Assembly: GCA_964388495.1 (NCBI GenBank)
Contig: CAYMAT010000010.1
Span: 1 to 34,624 of the forward strand
DNA length: 34,624 nucleotides
Reading direction: 5' to 3'
From: CAYMAT01 sp964388495
Lineage (GTDB): Bacteria; Patescibacteriota; Gracilibacteria; Peribacterales; Peribacteraceae
Below the pieces are notes generated by a model. It did no database searches, had not been told where the DNA came from, and was given only the letters and a program-made list of their open reading frames with translations. The translations under genes were made by a program, and so were the position numbers. This document shows positions 7,408 through 14,461 of this stretch, in pieces. Positions within the stretch are counted from its first letter, which is position 1. Each line of letters begins with the position of its first letter.

Positions 7408-7971
7408 ATGTCACTCACCCTCAGCTGGGACCTGTTCATCATCGTCTTCTTCGCCATCGTCATCACGTACAGCTTCATCATCGGAAAGCACGAGTCCATC
7501 AAAATCATCGTCAGCAGCTATATCGCCATCGTCACAGTGCAGGCCGTGGGCAACATCTTTGAGCGGCTCTTCGGCATGTCCGATGCGCAATCCATGTTGG
7601 GGATTCTGGGTCTAGGGACATTTGATACCAGCGTCACCTCCGTGCTCAAACTGATCCTGTTCATCACCATTATCGTCTTCCTGGCGGTACGCGCGGGGTT
7701 GCACGTCCAATACCAGCAGGAACACACGGCACTCATCGGCGCACTGCTCACGGGCTGCAGCGGTTTTGCCACGGCAGGCATCCTGTTGGTCACCCTTCTC
7801 ACGTACATTGCAGGCGTTCCGCTCCTCAATCTTCATTTGGACAGCGCCCCCGCGCTGCTGGAGGCGGCGCAGCAGAGTTCCGTTTTGAAAATCCTTGTGG
7901 AAAACCAGGATGCACTCTTTGTCCTGCCGGCAGGCGTGCTGATTGTGGCAGGAATACTGAGCAAGAACTGA
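7408..7971 (+). CDS. Four-helix integral membrane protein, CvpA-like in layout
   Basis: The family is not firmly recognised. The 187-aa product has hydrophobic segments at about residues 8-26, 34-50 (weaker), 80-98, 113-137 and 170-185, with short polar loops (GKHESIK, RAGLHVQYQQEH). The overall layout of a small protein beginning SWDLFIIVFFAIVITYSFIIG is reminiscent of CvpA/colicin V production-type proteins, but no diagnostic motif was seen. ATG 7408 is chosen because a TACAAT box lies 7 nt before it. It is the first of two co-directional membrane-protein genes and 112 nt precede the next start. Confidence 0.6.
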   Translation: MSLTLSWDLFIIVFFAIVITYSFIIGKHESIKIIVSSYIAIVTVQAVGNIFERLFGMSDAQSMLGILGLGTFDTSVTSVLKLILFITIIVFLAVRAGLHVQYQQEHTALIGALLTGCSGFATAGILLVTLLTYIAGVPLLNLHLDSAPALLEAAQQSSVLKILVENQDALFVLPAGVLIVAGILSKN

Positions 7972-8083
7972 AACCGAACTTAGATTGACTGGCCGTCAAG
8001 CCCATTCACCCGTCTATGACACGGAAATCTTGCGACAATCGCCGCTTCGCGATACAACTGCCGTAATTCCCCTACCTCCTCGT

Positions 8084-8449
8084 ATGTCGACTCTTCAACG
8101 TTACTCGTGCAAGGCCTGGCTCTTCCTAACAGGTCTGGCTCCTCTCTCTGCATCCGCACAGGGATTTGGTCCCATCCCGGCCATCCCAGGCGCTCCGTCG
8201 ACATTCGACAAGCAGGGTATCCGCGACATCGTTCTGCGCGTGCTCTACTTCGTTCTGGACTTCCTGGCACTCATCGCCGTCGTCTTCATCGTCATCGCCG
8301 GTATCCGTCTGCTCGTCTCGCAGGGCAACGACGACCAGAAGGACAAGGCCAAGAAAACCATCCTCTTCGTCATTCTGGGCCTGCTGGTCATTCTCTTTGC
8401 ACGCGTCATCGTCGGATTCTTCACGGAGACGGTGCCCAACGAGCTCTGA
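8084..8449 (+). CDS. VirB2/TrbC-like pilin-type membrane protein
   Basis: The 121-aa product has an N-terminal signal sequence (CKAWLFLTGLAPLSASAQG, probable cleavage after ASA). Two transmembrane helices follow, residues about 58-77 (FVLDFLALIAVVFIVIAGIR) and 92-112. They are joined by the basic/polar turn SQGNDDQKDKAKKTI. This arrangement matches the TrbC/VirB2 family of type IV secretion and conjugation pilins, which is frequent in Patescibacteria as isolated genes. ATG 8084 is preferred over an in-frame start at 7985 because it begins the signal peptide. No type IV secretion ATPase is nearby, so its partner machinery would be encoded elsewhere. A terminator follows at once. Confidence 0.75.
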   Translation: MSTLQRYSCKAWLFLTGLAPLSASAQGFGPIPAIPGAPSTFDKQGIRDIVLRVLYFVLDFLALIAVVFIVIAGIRLLVSQGNDDQKDKAKKTILFVILGLLVILFARVIVGFFTETVPNEL

Positions 8450-8473
8450 ACCCATCAACCTCGCTCCCAAAAA

Positions 8474-8498
8474 GAGTCCCAGGAAGGGACTCTTTTTT
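8474..8498 (+). terminator. Intrinsic terminator
   Basis: GAGTCCC (8474-8480) pairs with GGGACTC (8486-8492) and six T residues follow. The A-run before the stem also makes it usable on the minus strand. Confidence 0.85.
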
Positions 8499-8634
8499 AT
8501 GCATGAAAGGGAACCTCCGGTTCCCTCTCATGAGCTCACCTTCCGGCAAAGTGGCGCTCCAGTCCGCAGCAAGTGCGGACTTCGCGTCGTTCTTTGATTT
8601 CGTACTAACAAACAACAAACACATACATGTCCGG
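8499..8634. other. Gene-free stretch with small hairpins
   Basis: No gene is seen. Two short inverted repeats are present: GGGAAC...GTTCCC (about 8510-8525) and GTCCGCA...TGCGGAC (about 8562-8580). The stretch leads directly into the second 103-bp repeat. Confidence 0.4.
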
Positions 8635-8737
8635 AGCCGCCGTTCGTGGGGGGCGCGGCGTGTGGAGCGGCAAATCGAACGGCGGAGCACTTTTCTTTCG
8701 CCTATTTCTTTTGTTGCCGTGACAAAAGAAATAGGCA
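8635..8737. repeat. 103-bp two-hairpin dispersed repeat, copy 2
   Basis: This is the partner of 1-103, with 100 of 103 positions the same. The 15-bp stem (8700-8714 with 8722-8736) is preserved and one loop base differs, so the substitutions spare the hairpin. Flanking bases on the right differ completely from copy 1, which defines that boundary. Confidence 0.8.
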
Positions 8738-8839
8738 AATGCAGCTTGCCCGGCGTAGCTCAAGAGCGAAGACGGGAGCGACTGCAGTCGCGAAGCCTTG
8801 TTCTTTGGATTGACCTCTGGGAATGAAATTTACATGTTG

Positions 8840-8866
8840 AACCAGTGGCGCAATGCGCCACTGGTT
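8840..8866 (-). terminator. 12-bp hairpin downstream of the 8880 gene
   Basis: AACCAGTGGCGC (8840-8851) and GCGCCACTGGTT (8855-8866) form a perfect stem with a 3-nt loop 13 nt past a minus-strand stop. It lacks a good U-run, so it could be a 3'-stabilising hairpin rather than a full terminator. Confidence 0.5.
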
Positions 8867-8879
8867 CCGATCAAAGGGT

Positions 8880-9320
8880 TTACTGGAGGATGATTTCGGT
8901 TTTTACACCGCTCTCATCTATGGGAGAAGGAATGAGCCTTCCCCCTTCTCCATAGCCTTCCTCGGTATCCACCGAGAAGACACCCCCCTTGATCATTGCC
9001 GTTTGGCCAGCTTCTCCCTCAACCAAGGCAGAGATTTGGAAGGTCACTGCATCCCCGGGCAGAATGGTAAACGGGAGATCGCAGTTCACCTCCAGGGCCT
9101 CCGCAGTGCCGGTGGCCATGAGCTGGCCATCGTGGAATCTGCGAACGACGATATCTCGGACTGCCCCAGGCGGAAGGCCTAGAACAGTCAGAGAAAATTT
9201 GTAAATCGTCTGCGACGATTTTTTGCTCGGGTTACTCACCCGAATTGTCGACACAATGGCGCGGTTGCCCGCCTGTACCTTGGGAAGACCGGGCAGATGC
9301 TGAATACGGACCTGAGCCAT
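8880..9320 (-). CDS. Beta-rich hypothetical protein with strong SD
   Basis: The family is not recognised. The 146-aa product has no signal peptide or membrane helix. It alternates short hydrophobic stretches (AIVSTIRVSNP, YKFSLTVLGLPPGAV, AVTFQISALVEGEA) in a way that suggests an immunoglobulin-like or jelly-roll beta fold. Unlike most genes here it has a classical ribosome-binding site, TTTGGAGGT, 6 nt before ATG 9320. It also has a separate AT-rich promoter, with TATAAT on the minus strand at 9369-9364, giving a leader of about 37 nt. It is downstream of the PRC-barrel gene on the same strand but seems independently transcribed. Confidence 0.7.
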   Translation of the reverse strand: MAQVRIQHLPGLPKVQAGNRAIVSTIRVSNPSKKSSQTIYKFSLTVLGLPPGAVRDIVVRRFHDGQLMATGTAEALEVNCDLPFTILPGDAVTFQISALVEGEAGQTAMIKGGVFSVDTEEGYGEGGRLIPSPIDESGVKTEIILQ

Positions 9321-9363
9321 GGGATACCTCCAAAAAAAGAACAGAGTGATAAACGGCTATATT

Positions 9364-9369
9364 ATTATA
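9364..9369 (-). promoter_or_regulatory. AT-rich promoter, -10 TATAAT (minus)
   Basis: A 35-bp nearly pure A/T tract (9358-9392) contains minus-strand TATAAT at 9369-9364. It stands out sharply from the GC-rich surroundings and drives the SD-bearing gene at 9320. Confidence 0.55.
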
Positions 9370-9395
9370 TAATATTTTAATATTTATGCAATATA

Positions 9396-9920
9396 CTACG
9401 CGACCTCGGGAACTTGAGGAATAATCGATTCTGGAGTTTCTTCCACCGGGACAATTTCCTCTTTCACGATGATCGCCTCTGTGGTGATTTCCTGAATTTG
9501 TGTGACGGGGATGGGTGCGGACCAGCGGAAGAGTTTTTTGGGAAAGAGCCACTCCACGCGGAAGTGCCGGCTATCAAACTGCACGTCACCGCACCTGCCG
9601 ATCATCTTGCCGCTCACGGTGCGGATCATCTGCCCCAGCACCGGGCGCTGCTGATCCAAGAGGGGCTGGAGGCGCAGCACGTCCTCCGCTTCCGCCAGTA
9701 CGTCCGCGGTGCGGATGAAGATCCTGTTGCCCCAATGGAGGATGTCCATGGGCAAGAGAAGCAGGTGGCGGTTCTCTAAAAAGTTCCGGATATGCACCCA
9801 AAAGACCTCCACTGCACCCGTATCCGGGTGGATAACAATGCCGGAAAGGGTCCCCAGCGGCTCAGGGCTGGATTCTTCGTAGACCGGGGTGCCCAGGATC
9901 ATCGTGAAACGAACGCGCAT
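9396..9920 (-). CDS. PRC-barrel domain protein
   Basis: The 174-aa product appears to hold two PRC-barrel-like halves. Residues about 1-75 include TPVYEESSPEPLGTLSGIVI and VFWVHIR, and residues about 93-145 include GQMIRTVSGKMIGRCGDVQF, followed by an acidic, Pro/Glu-rich tail. PRC-barrel modules occur in RimM and in photosynthetic reaction-centre H subunits and usually mediate RNA or protein contacts; the specific role here is unknown. A start at ATG 9920 rather than 9902 is favoured because minus-strand TATTCT lies exactly 7 nt upstream. The gene is divergent from prs with only 21 bp between the two start codons. Confidence 0.75.
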   Translation of the reverse strand: MRVRFTMILGTPVYEESSPEPLGTLSGIVIHPDTGAVEVFWVHIRNFLENRHLLLLPMDILHWGNRIFIRTADVLAEAEDVLRLQPLLDQQRPVLGQMIRTVSGKMIGRCGDVQFDSRHFRVEWLFPKKLFRWSAPIPVTQIQEITTEAIIVKEEIVPVEETPESIIPQVPEVA

Positions 9921-9941
9921 TTATGATAGAATAGAGCAAGA
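9921..9941. promoter_or_regulatory. 21-bp divergent promoter with overlapping -10 boxes
   Basis: Plus strand: TGA-TAGAAT (9924-9932), 9 nt before ATG 9942 (prs). Minus strand: TATTCT (9933-9928), 7 nt before ATG 9920. The two boxes share five base pairs, so polymerase cannot occupy both at once and each coding start would overlap the other gene's -35 region. Confidence 0.6.
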
Positions 9942-10871
9942 ATGCATCTCTTTGCAGGATCTTCCCACCCGGCTCTGGCAAGCGCCCTCAGCGCGGAGCT
10001 CAAGATCCCCTTGGGACAGCTGGAAACAAAGAGTTTCTCCTGCGGGGAACGGTATGTCCGTTTTGGTGAATCCGTGCGCGGCAAGGACGTGTACATCCTC
10101 CAGACGGGCACACGGTCACCCAACGAGGACCTGATGGAACTCTTTTTGCTCTGCCAGGCAGCCAAGCTCAGCTTTGCCCGGTCCGTGCACGTGATCATGC
10201 CGCACTTCCCGTATGCCCGTCAGGACCGCGTGGCGGTGCCACGCGAGCCTATTTCGGCAAAGCTTGTGGCAACGCTCCTGGAACAGGCAGGCGCGGACCA
10301 TGTGATTACGCTGGACCTGCACAGCAACCAGATCCAGGGATTCTTCAATATCCCCGTGGATGCCCTGGAGGCCCGCACGCTCTTTGCTGATTATTTCCGC
10401 AAAAAGAGCCTTTCCTCCCCCGTAGTGGTGGCTCCGGACGCGGGCGGGGCGAAGCGCGCCAAGAAATTCGCGGACATGATCGGCGCGGATCTGGCGCTCA
10501 TGCACAAGAACCGTCCCGGTCACCACAAGGCGGAAATCCTGGAAGTGGTGGGCGACATCACCGGCAAGACCTGCATTATCTTTGACGACATGATCGATAC
10601 CGCCAGCACCATGACCCCCGCCAAGGAGGCACTGCTGGCGCGCGGCGCGCATCCGGAAATCTACGCCGCCGTCACCCACCCCGTCTTCTCCGGCAAGGCG
10701 CTGGAAAACCTCCGTACCGCCGCATTCAAGGAAGTGGTGGTAACGGACAGCATCCCCGTGCAGCAGGGCGCCTTTCCTGGCCTCACAGTGCTCTCCGTTG
10801 CCCCCCTCCTGGCCCGCGTCATCCGCCAGATTGAATCTGGTCAAAGCGTGACCGAAATTTATCAGGGCTGA
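9942..10871 (+). CDS. prs: Ribose-phosphate pyrophosphokinase
   Basis: This enzyme makes PRPP from ribose-5-phosphate and ATP, the precursor for nucleotide synthesis. The 309-aa product has the expected motif order: FSCGERYVRF; the ATP-loop PHFPYARQDRV (family FGYARQDRK); HVITLDLHSNQIQGFF; VVAPDAGGAKRAKKFAD; and the PRPP-binding loop CIIFDDMIDTASTM. The start at ATG 9942 is immediately family-like (MHLFAGSSHPALASALSAEL) and lies 9 nt after a TAGAAT box, with no SD. It is a single-gene unit. Confidence 0.96.
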   Translation: MHLFAGSSHPALASALSAELKIPLGQLETKSFSCGERYVRFGESVRGKDVYILQTGTRSPNEDLMELFLLCQAAKLSFARSVHVIMPHFPYARQDRVAVPREPISAKLVATLLEQAGADHVITLDLHSNQIQGFFNIPVDALEARTLFADYFRKKSLSSPVVVAPDAGGAKRAKKFADMIGADLALMHKNRPGHHKAEILEVVGDITGKTCIIFDDMIDTASTMTPAKEALLARGAHPEIYAAVTHPVFSGKALENLRTAAFKEVVVTDSIPVQQGAFPGLTVLSVAPLLARVIRQIESGQSVTEIYQG

Positions 10872-10952
10872 TCACCATATTTTTCATAAAAAGCAATTTT
10901 CGACGAGGAAACGCTTCTGTAGGCTATCCGGGTCTTTTTCCCCAGTTTTTTC

Positions 10953-11522
10953 ATGAACAAGTTTCTTTCTACGCTCGCGGTCGGCGCCCTGGCTCTGGGT
11001 ATGGCCTCCTCGGTTGCCGCCGATGAAGCTTCTAGCTCCTCCAGCAGCTCCGTCTCGTCTATGAGCTCGTCCTCCTCGGTCATGAGCTCTTCCTCGGTCA
11101 GTGCCGAGGTCAGCGTTCCGGCCTGTGTCATTATCGGCCCCGGAACCGCCAAGTGCATGCGCGGCACAAATGTGAACCGCAACCAGCGCATCATGATGCG
11201 CATGCAGGGAAACATGGCACGCGCCCTGGAAATGAAGAGCAAGAAGCCGGAAGTGAAAATGGAGAAAGTGGAAAAGAACCTCATCAAGAAAATGTCCGCC
11301 CACACCATCAAGGAGATGGTAAAGGCCCAGGACCGCAAGACCATGAAGTTGTACATGGAGCGCCGCATGAAGGAAATGGAGATGAACAAGATGAACGACG
11401 CCCAGACGTCGTCCTCCAGTTCCTCCGCTGTGAGCAGCAGTTCCGTGAGCTCCACGTCGTCCTCCTCGGTCATGAGCTCCTCCTCGTCTTCTGTGACGAG
11501 CAGCTCGTCGTCCGCAAAGTAA
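10953..11522 (+). CDS. Secreted serine-rich protein with charged central domain
   Basis: The family is not recognised. The 189-aa product has a clear signal peptide (MNKFLSTLAVGALALGMASSVAADE, cleavage likely after VAA). A Ser-rich stretch (about 25-50) is followed by a small Cys-containing segment (VPACVIIGPGTAKCMRG). A Lys/Met/Glu-rich helical region (about 75-145, NMARALEMKSKKPEVKMEKVE and onward) leads to a second, longer Ser tract up to the C-terminus. The two flanking Ser tracts look like flexible linkers. The two cysteines could form a disulfide. A possible -10 (TAGGCT, 10920-10925) gives a leader of about 20 nt. A strong terminator follows. Confidence 0.75.
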   Translation: MNKFLSTLAVGALALGMASSVAADEASSSSSSSVSSMSSSSSVMSSSSVSAEVSVPACVIIGPGTAKCMRGTNVNRNQRIMMRMQGNMARALEMKSKKPEVKMEKVEKNLIKKMSAHTIKEMVKAQDRKTMKLYMERRMKEMEMNKMNDAQTSSSSSSAVSSSSVSSTSSSSVMSSSSSSVTSSSSSAK

Positions 11523-11540
11523 TTCAGACTGAAATCTCAA

Positions 11541-11567
11541 AACGGGGGCTTCGGCTCCCGTTTTTTT
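11541..11567 (+). terminator. Intrinsic terminator
   Basis: ACGGGGGC, a TTCG tetraloop and GCTCCCGT are followed by seven T residues, just after the Ser-rich protein gene. Confidence 0.88.
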
Positions 11568-11572
11568 GTGCC

Positions 11573-11613
11573 AAAAAAATCCACCCGGCGTGCGCTCCTT
11601 CGCGGCCGGGTGG
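11573..11613 (-). terminator. Minus-strand intrinsic terminator
   Basis: CCACCCGGC (11581-11589) and GCCGGGTGG (11605-11613) form the stem. The seven A residues at 11573-11579 are the U-run of the minus transcript. It closes the 49-aa gene that ends at 11619. Confidence 0.8.
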
Positions 11614-11618
11614 GACTC

Positions 11619-11768
11619 CTAGTTTTCTTTCTTGGGCCAGATAGACCAAAGAAAAGCGAAAACCAGGAAAACGATGACTAGGTAACCTGCCCCCAAGTGG
11701 AAGCAGGCCTCCCATTGATTTTCCCCCGGCACATGCCGGGGGTCATAGTTGGGAATATATCCCCACAT
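11619..11768 (-). CDS. 49-aa single-pass membrane protein
   Basis: The family is not recognised. The ORF runs from ATG 11768 to TAG 11619. It has a purine-rich AAGGGGG about 6 nt before the start and a terminator directly after the stop. The product has a polar N-terminus (MWGYIPNYDPRHVPGEN), a hydrophobic helix of about 20 residues (LGAGYLVIVFLVFAFLWSI) and a charged tail WPKKEN. Topology would be N-out/C-in by the positive-inside rule. A perfect inverted repeat, CCCCGGCA/TGCCGGGG (about 11725-11745), is embedded in the codons for DPRHVPGE. A 17-bp palindrome (GGACGGCA-G-TGCCGTCC, about 11791-11807) precedes the gene and could be an operator or leader hairpin. Confidence 0.65.
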   Translation of the reverse strand: MWGYIPNYDPRHVPGENQWEACFHLGAGYLVIVFLVFAFLWSIWPKKEN

Positions 11769-11982
11769 GGATTCCCCCTTTCAGGGATTGCGGACGGCAG
11801 TGCCGTCCTAGGAATTGTGAAGGAGCCGCGGCAATTCTGCGGGCTGTGCAGCGGCAAACTAGGGTGTAAGACCGTTGTTTTTTAAGGATGAAAATAGGAT
11901 AATAGGCGTTTTTACACCACTCAGGACAAGTGTGGACATCATGAAAGAATGGCTTACCACGAGGAGGCCTATGGCCGATGAA
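11769..11982. promoter_or_regulatory. Upstream region of the 49-aa gene
   Basis: The region contains the 17-bp palindrome noted for the 49-aa gene. No further gene is seen. The stretch near 11873-11925 is AT-richer but has no definable promoter. Confidence 0.35.
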
Positions 11983-12058
11983 TGGTGGGCGATGATGGAT
12001 TTGAACCATCGACCTCGACATTATCAGTGTCGCGCTCTAACCCCTGAGCTAATCGCCC
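11983..12058 (-). tRNA. tRNA-Ile (anticodon GAT)
   Basis: On the minus strand the acceptor stem is GGGCGAT/ATCGCCC, with D-arm GCTC...GAGC. The anticodon stem CGACA/TGTCG holds the loop CTGATAA (anticodon GAT), and the T-arm is GATGG-TTCAAAT-CCATC. Discriminator A and encoded CCA (11985-11983) are present. No partner rRNA or tRNA-Ala is adjacent. Confidence 0.95.
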
Positions 12059-12139
12059 GTCTCTGACGGATGGAGATTCTCCCAGGGATGCGCGACACTG
12101 TCGCGCTTGTTTGATGACTCGTCCCGTAGACGGGACTCC

Positions 12140-12157
12140 CCCCTGAGCTAATCGCCC
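12140..12157 (-). repeat. Duplicated 5' fragment of tRNA-Ile
   Basis: The first 18 nt of the tRNA-Ile gene (12058-12041 on the minus strand) recur exactly at 12157-12140, about 99 bp upstream. The fragment is followed by GTCCCGT-CTA-CGGGAC, a short hairpin, and then by the palindrome GCGCGACA...TGTCGCGC. It cannot fold as a tRNA. Confidence 0.7.
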
Positions 12158-12159
12158 TT

Positions 12160-12323
12160 TATGCGACGATACCCCTGCCAACCCGTCCGTAGCTCCACGT
12201 GGAGCGGGGGGTGAAGGCGGGAGCTCATCGTCCGATGATGGAAAAGACGCGTTGGGCCGTTTTGCCTAACCCGGAGAGCCTACGGACGTTCAATTGTGCG
12301 GTCAAGAAGCACTTTGGCCCCTT
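12160..12323. other. Gene-free stretch
   Basis: No gene is recognised. A GCTCCAC/GTGGAGC palindrome (about 12192-12205) and a CATCG...CGATG pair (about 12227-12239) are visible. They do not match a known RNA by eye. Confidence 0.3.
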
Positions 12324-12944
12324 TTACAGGATCCCTTTGACGATTGCGCACAGGCCAAAGAGAAAAATGCCCACACCCGCCACTGTATTGACCCACAAAA
12401 GGCCCTTGGGCGGGATTTTTTTGTGCAGTACGTGAAGAACCGTCGTCAGGAATATCCACCACGCTGCGGATCCCAAAAAAATACCCAGGACCGTTGCGGC
12501 GGCACAGGTGCGGATATGCGTGACGGCCGAAAGCCCCAGGCCGGCAAAGACCGCCATGAAGAGCAGGATGGTGGCGGGGTTGCTGAGCGTGAGGAAAAAA
12601 ATACTGACGAAGGCGACGCGTGCGGACATGCGCGCCACGTTCTCCGTGGCATTCATGACCGGCGGGCGCTGGAGGAGCCGAAGTCCCAGATACGCCAAAA
12701 ACGCTCCGCCCAGAATGCTCAACGGCCGCTCCCAGTGGATGAGGAAGTACGCGACGGTGGTAACCCCCAACGCGGCAATGGCACCGTACAGGGCGTCCGC
12801 CGTGGCCACACCCAAACCGGATGCGACCCCAATCCGCCGCCCCTGCAGCAGCGACCGCCGAATGCAGAGCGCCCCAATGGGGCCGATGGGTGCCGCCACC
12901 GACAGGCCAATGAAAACGCCTTTGGCAAACAGCGCGGGCAGCAC
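12324..12944 (-). CDS. LysE/RhtB-family amino-acid exporter
   Basis: The 206-aa product shows the family's hallmarks. An N-terminal helix runs into AAPIGPIGALCIRRSLLQGRR (family PGPxxxxxxxxxLxxGRRAG). Helices at LGVATADALYGAIAALGV and PLSILGGAFLAYLGLRLL follow. Then come the FFLTLSNPATILLFMAVFAGLG segment (family NPKAxLFF) and two C-terminal helices. Members export amino acids or other small solutes across the cytoplasmic membrane; the substrate is unknown. GTG 12944 is chosen because minus-strand TACTAT (12956-12951) lies 6 nt upstream. A TTG at 12971 is possible but would sit upstream of the promoter box. Confidence 0.85.
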   Translation of the reverse strand: MLPALFAKGVFIGLSVAAPIGPIGALCIRRSLLQGRRIGVASGLGVATADALYGAIAALGVTTVAYFLIHWERPLSILGGAFLAYLGLRLLQRPPVMNATENVARMSARVAFVSIFFLTLSNPATILLFMAVFAGLGLSAVTHIRTCAAATVLGIFLGSAAWWIFLTTVLHVLHKKIPPKGLLWVNTVAGVGIFLFGLCAIVKGIL

Positions 12945-12989
12945 GTCTCTATAGTACCCATTTTGGGCCAAACCTCTGCACAGTATTCT

Positions 12990-14420
12990 TTACTCGTTCA
13001 CTCCCCTCGCCCACCGGGAAAAAAGATCCAGGGGCAGGTAGTACGGCAGCAGCTGTTTGTCGCGTTCGATCTTCTGCACCTGGTTGTGCGCAAGATCCAG
13101 CGCAAAAGCGTACGTGTGTTCGCCCGTTGCATCCGCAAAAATGATATCCCGGACCTGGACGGTGGTGCGTGACAGAGCCGTCACGGACGTGCGCCCCGTG
13201 AACAGACCGCCGTTTTGTGACAGCGTTTCCTTTGCGGAAGCCGCAACCTCCGCCGCCTCCGCCGCCGTCAGCGGTTTTTCCGCAGACGCGGACGAGGAGC
13301 TTGCTGGCGCATCCGCGGACGATGCGGACGCTTCCGGCTCCACCGGCTGCACGTCCACGTACGGGAGGATTTCCCCGGCGCTGAAGAACGTGTTCCAGTG
13401 CTGGCGCGTCTCCGGGGAAAGCGTATCCACGGGGAATCCCTGGAACGCGTCCTGCAGGGCATCCCGCATCTGCCGCACGCTGTCCGCCTGTGCTTCACCC
13501 TCCGTCGTCTGGAAATCCACCAAGCGGGCGAAGAGCGCATCCAGAAACGTCATCGCCTCCGGATCCTGGAGCACGAATTTCTGCACCTCGTCCGCCCACC
13601 GGCGGATGCCAAGCGGGCCGCGCTCGCCCGTGTAGGGCGAGGCAAAGAGCAGCCAGCGCTTCTGGCGCACGCTCAGGGGAATATCGCGGGGGCCGGGAAC
13701 AGACCACGCTGCCTCACGGAAATCGGGATGGAACGACAGGATCAGCCACGTCCAGGGATCGGTCAGTGATCCCATGAGGTCCGCGGCCACGCTGGGAGGC
13801 TCCTGTGCGGCCCTGGCCAAAGCCTCTTCAATACCGGCATCGGCATTGGTCTGGGGAGCGGCGGCGACATCGCCGATCTGCCGTGCGCGCAGCAGAAGAT
13901 CGCGCAACTGCTGTTCGGGAATGGGATGCACGTCCGCCACGCTGTCGGTGCCTTCAAACGCCACCTGCGTGCCCGCAGGGAGCAGAATGCTGGTCTCCCC
14001 CTGTTCAATGAGCACGGGGGTGGAAACGGCGTAGACCGCGATACTGTCCGAACTGGCACTGGCATACACCTGGTACGCGCCGTGGAAGCCGCGCAGGACA
14101 ATATCATCCACCTGCACACGGACCGTCAGCGGACCGGATACAAAAGCCGTGCCCTGGAAGAGCTGGAGCGTGCCCCACTGGTCACGCAGGTACGTGCCCT
14201 CCGTAAGCTCTGCACGCAGACCAGATGCCTCCTGGTACGTCTGTGCGGAATCGGCCTGCACGTCCGTGGTCCGGAGCACCTGCGTGGCGGACGCATCCAT
14301 CACCGGATGGGCAAGAAGCGTATCCAGTCCCGCGATGGCCACAAACGTCCCAAGCAGTACGGGGACTGCCAGGAAATGCCTGTGCCGCAGCGGCATGTCG
14401 GTCTGTGTCTGGATTTCCAT
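12990..14420 (-). CDS. Membrane-anchored extracellular protein with FecR-like region
   Basis: The family is not firmly recognised. The 476-aa product has one N-terminal transmembrane anchor (residues about 17-36, LAVPVLLGTFVAIAGLDTLL). A beta-rich domain follows (about 80-160: GTLQLFQGTAFVSG, VRVQVDDIVLRGFHGAYQVY, VSTPVLIEQGETSILLPAGT) whose strand pattern resembles FecR/OmpA-type sensory domains. Then come a long helical middle and a Ser/Ala/Glu-rich linker (about 365-385). A C-terminal beta segment ends in LPLDLFSRWARGVNE. It probably acts outside the membrane. TGC-TATCCT (minus, 14436-14431) lies 10 nt before ATG 14420, and AAGGAA just before the ATG could also assist. It is divergent from the Nudix gene at 14462. 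Confidence 0.6.
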   Translation of the reverse strand: MEIQTQTDMPLRHRHFLAVPVLLGTFVAIAGLDTLLAHPVMDASATQVLRTTDVQADSAQTYQEASGLRAELTEGTYLRDQWGTLQLFQGTAFVSGPLTVRVQVDDIVLRGFHGAYQVYASASSDSIAVYAVSTPVLIEQGETSILLPAGTQVAFEGTDSVADVHPIPEQQLRDLLLRARQIGDVAAAPQTNADAGIEEALARAAQEPPSVAADLMGSLTDPWTWLILSFHPDFREAAWSVPGPRDIPLSVRQKRWLLFASPYTGERGPLGIRRWADEVQKFVLQDPEAMTFLDALFARLVDFQTTEGEAQADSVRQMRDALQDAFQGFPVDTLSPETRQHWNTFFSAGEILPYVDVQPVEPEASASSADAPASSSSASAEKPLTAAEAAEVAASAKETLSQNGGLFTGRTSVTALSRTTVQVRDIIFADATGEHTYAFALDLAHNQVQKIERDKQLLPYYLPLDLFSRWARGVNE

Positions 14421-14461
14421 TTTTCCTTATAGGATAGCAGAAAACGTGGTATTTTTCAATC
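14421..14461. promoter_or_regulatory. 41-bp divergent promoter region
   Basis: Minus: TGC-TATCCT at 14436-14431, 10 nt from ATG 14420. Plus: TGG-TATTTT at 14450-14455, 6 nt from ATG 14462. Both predict little or no 5' leader. Confidence 0.55.

Noticed and set aside
12160..12323. Possible structured RNA between tRNA-Ile and the LysE gene
   Set aside because: Only short isolated palindromes were found; no match to RNase P, tmRNA, 6S or a riboswitch core could be recognised.
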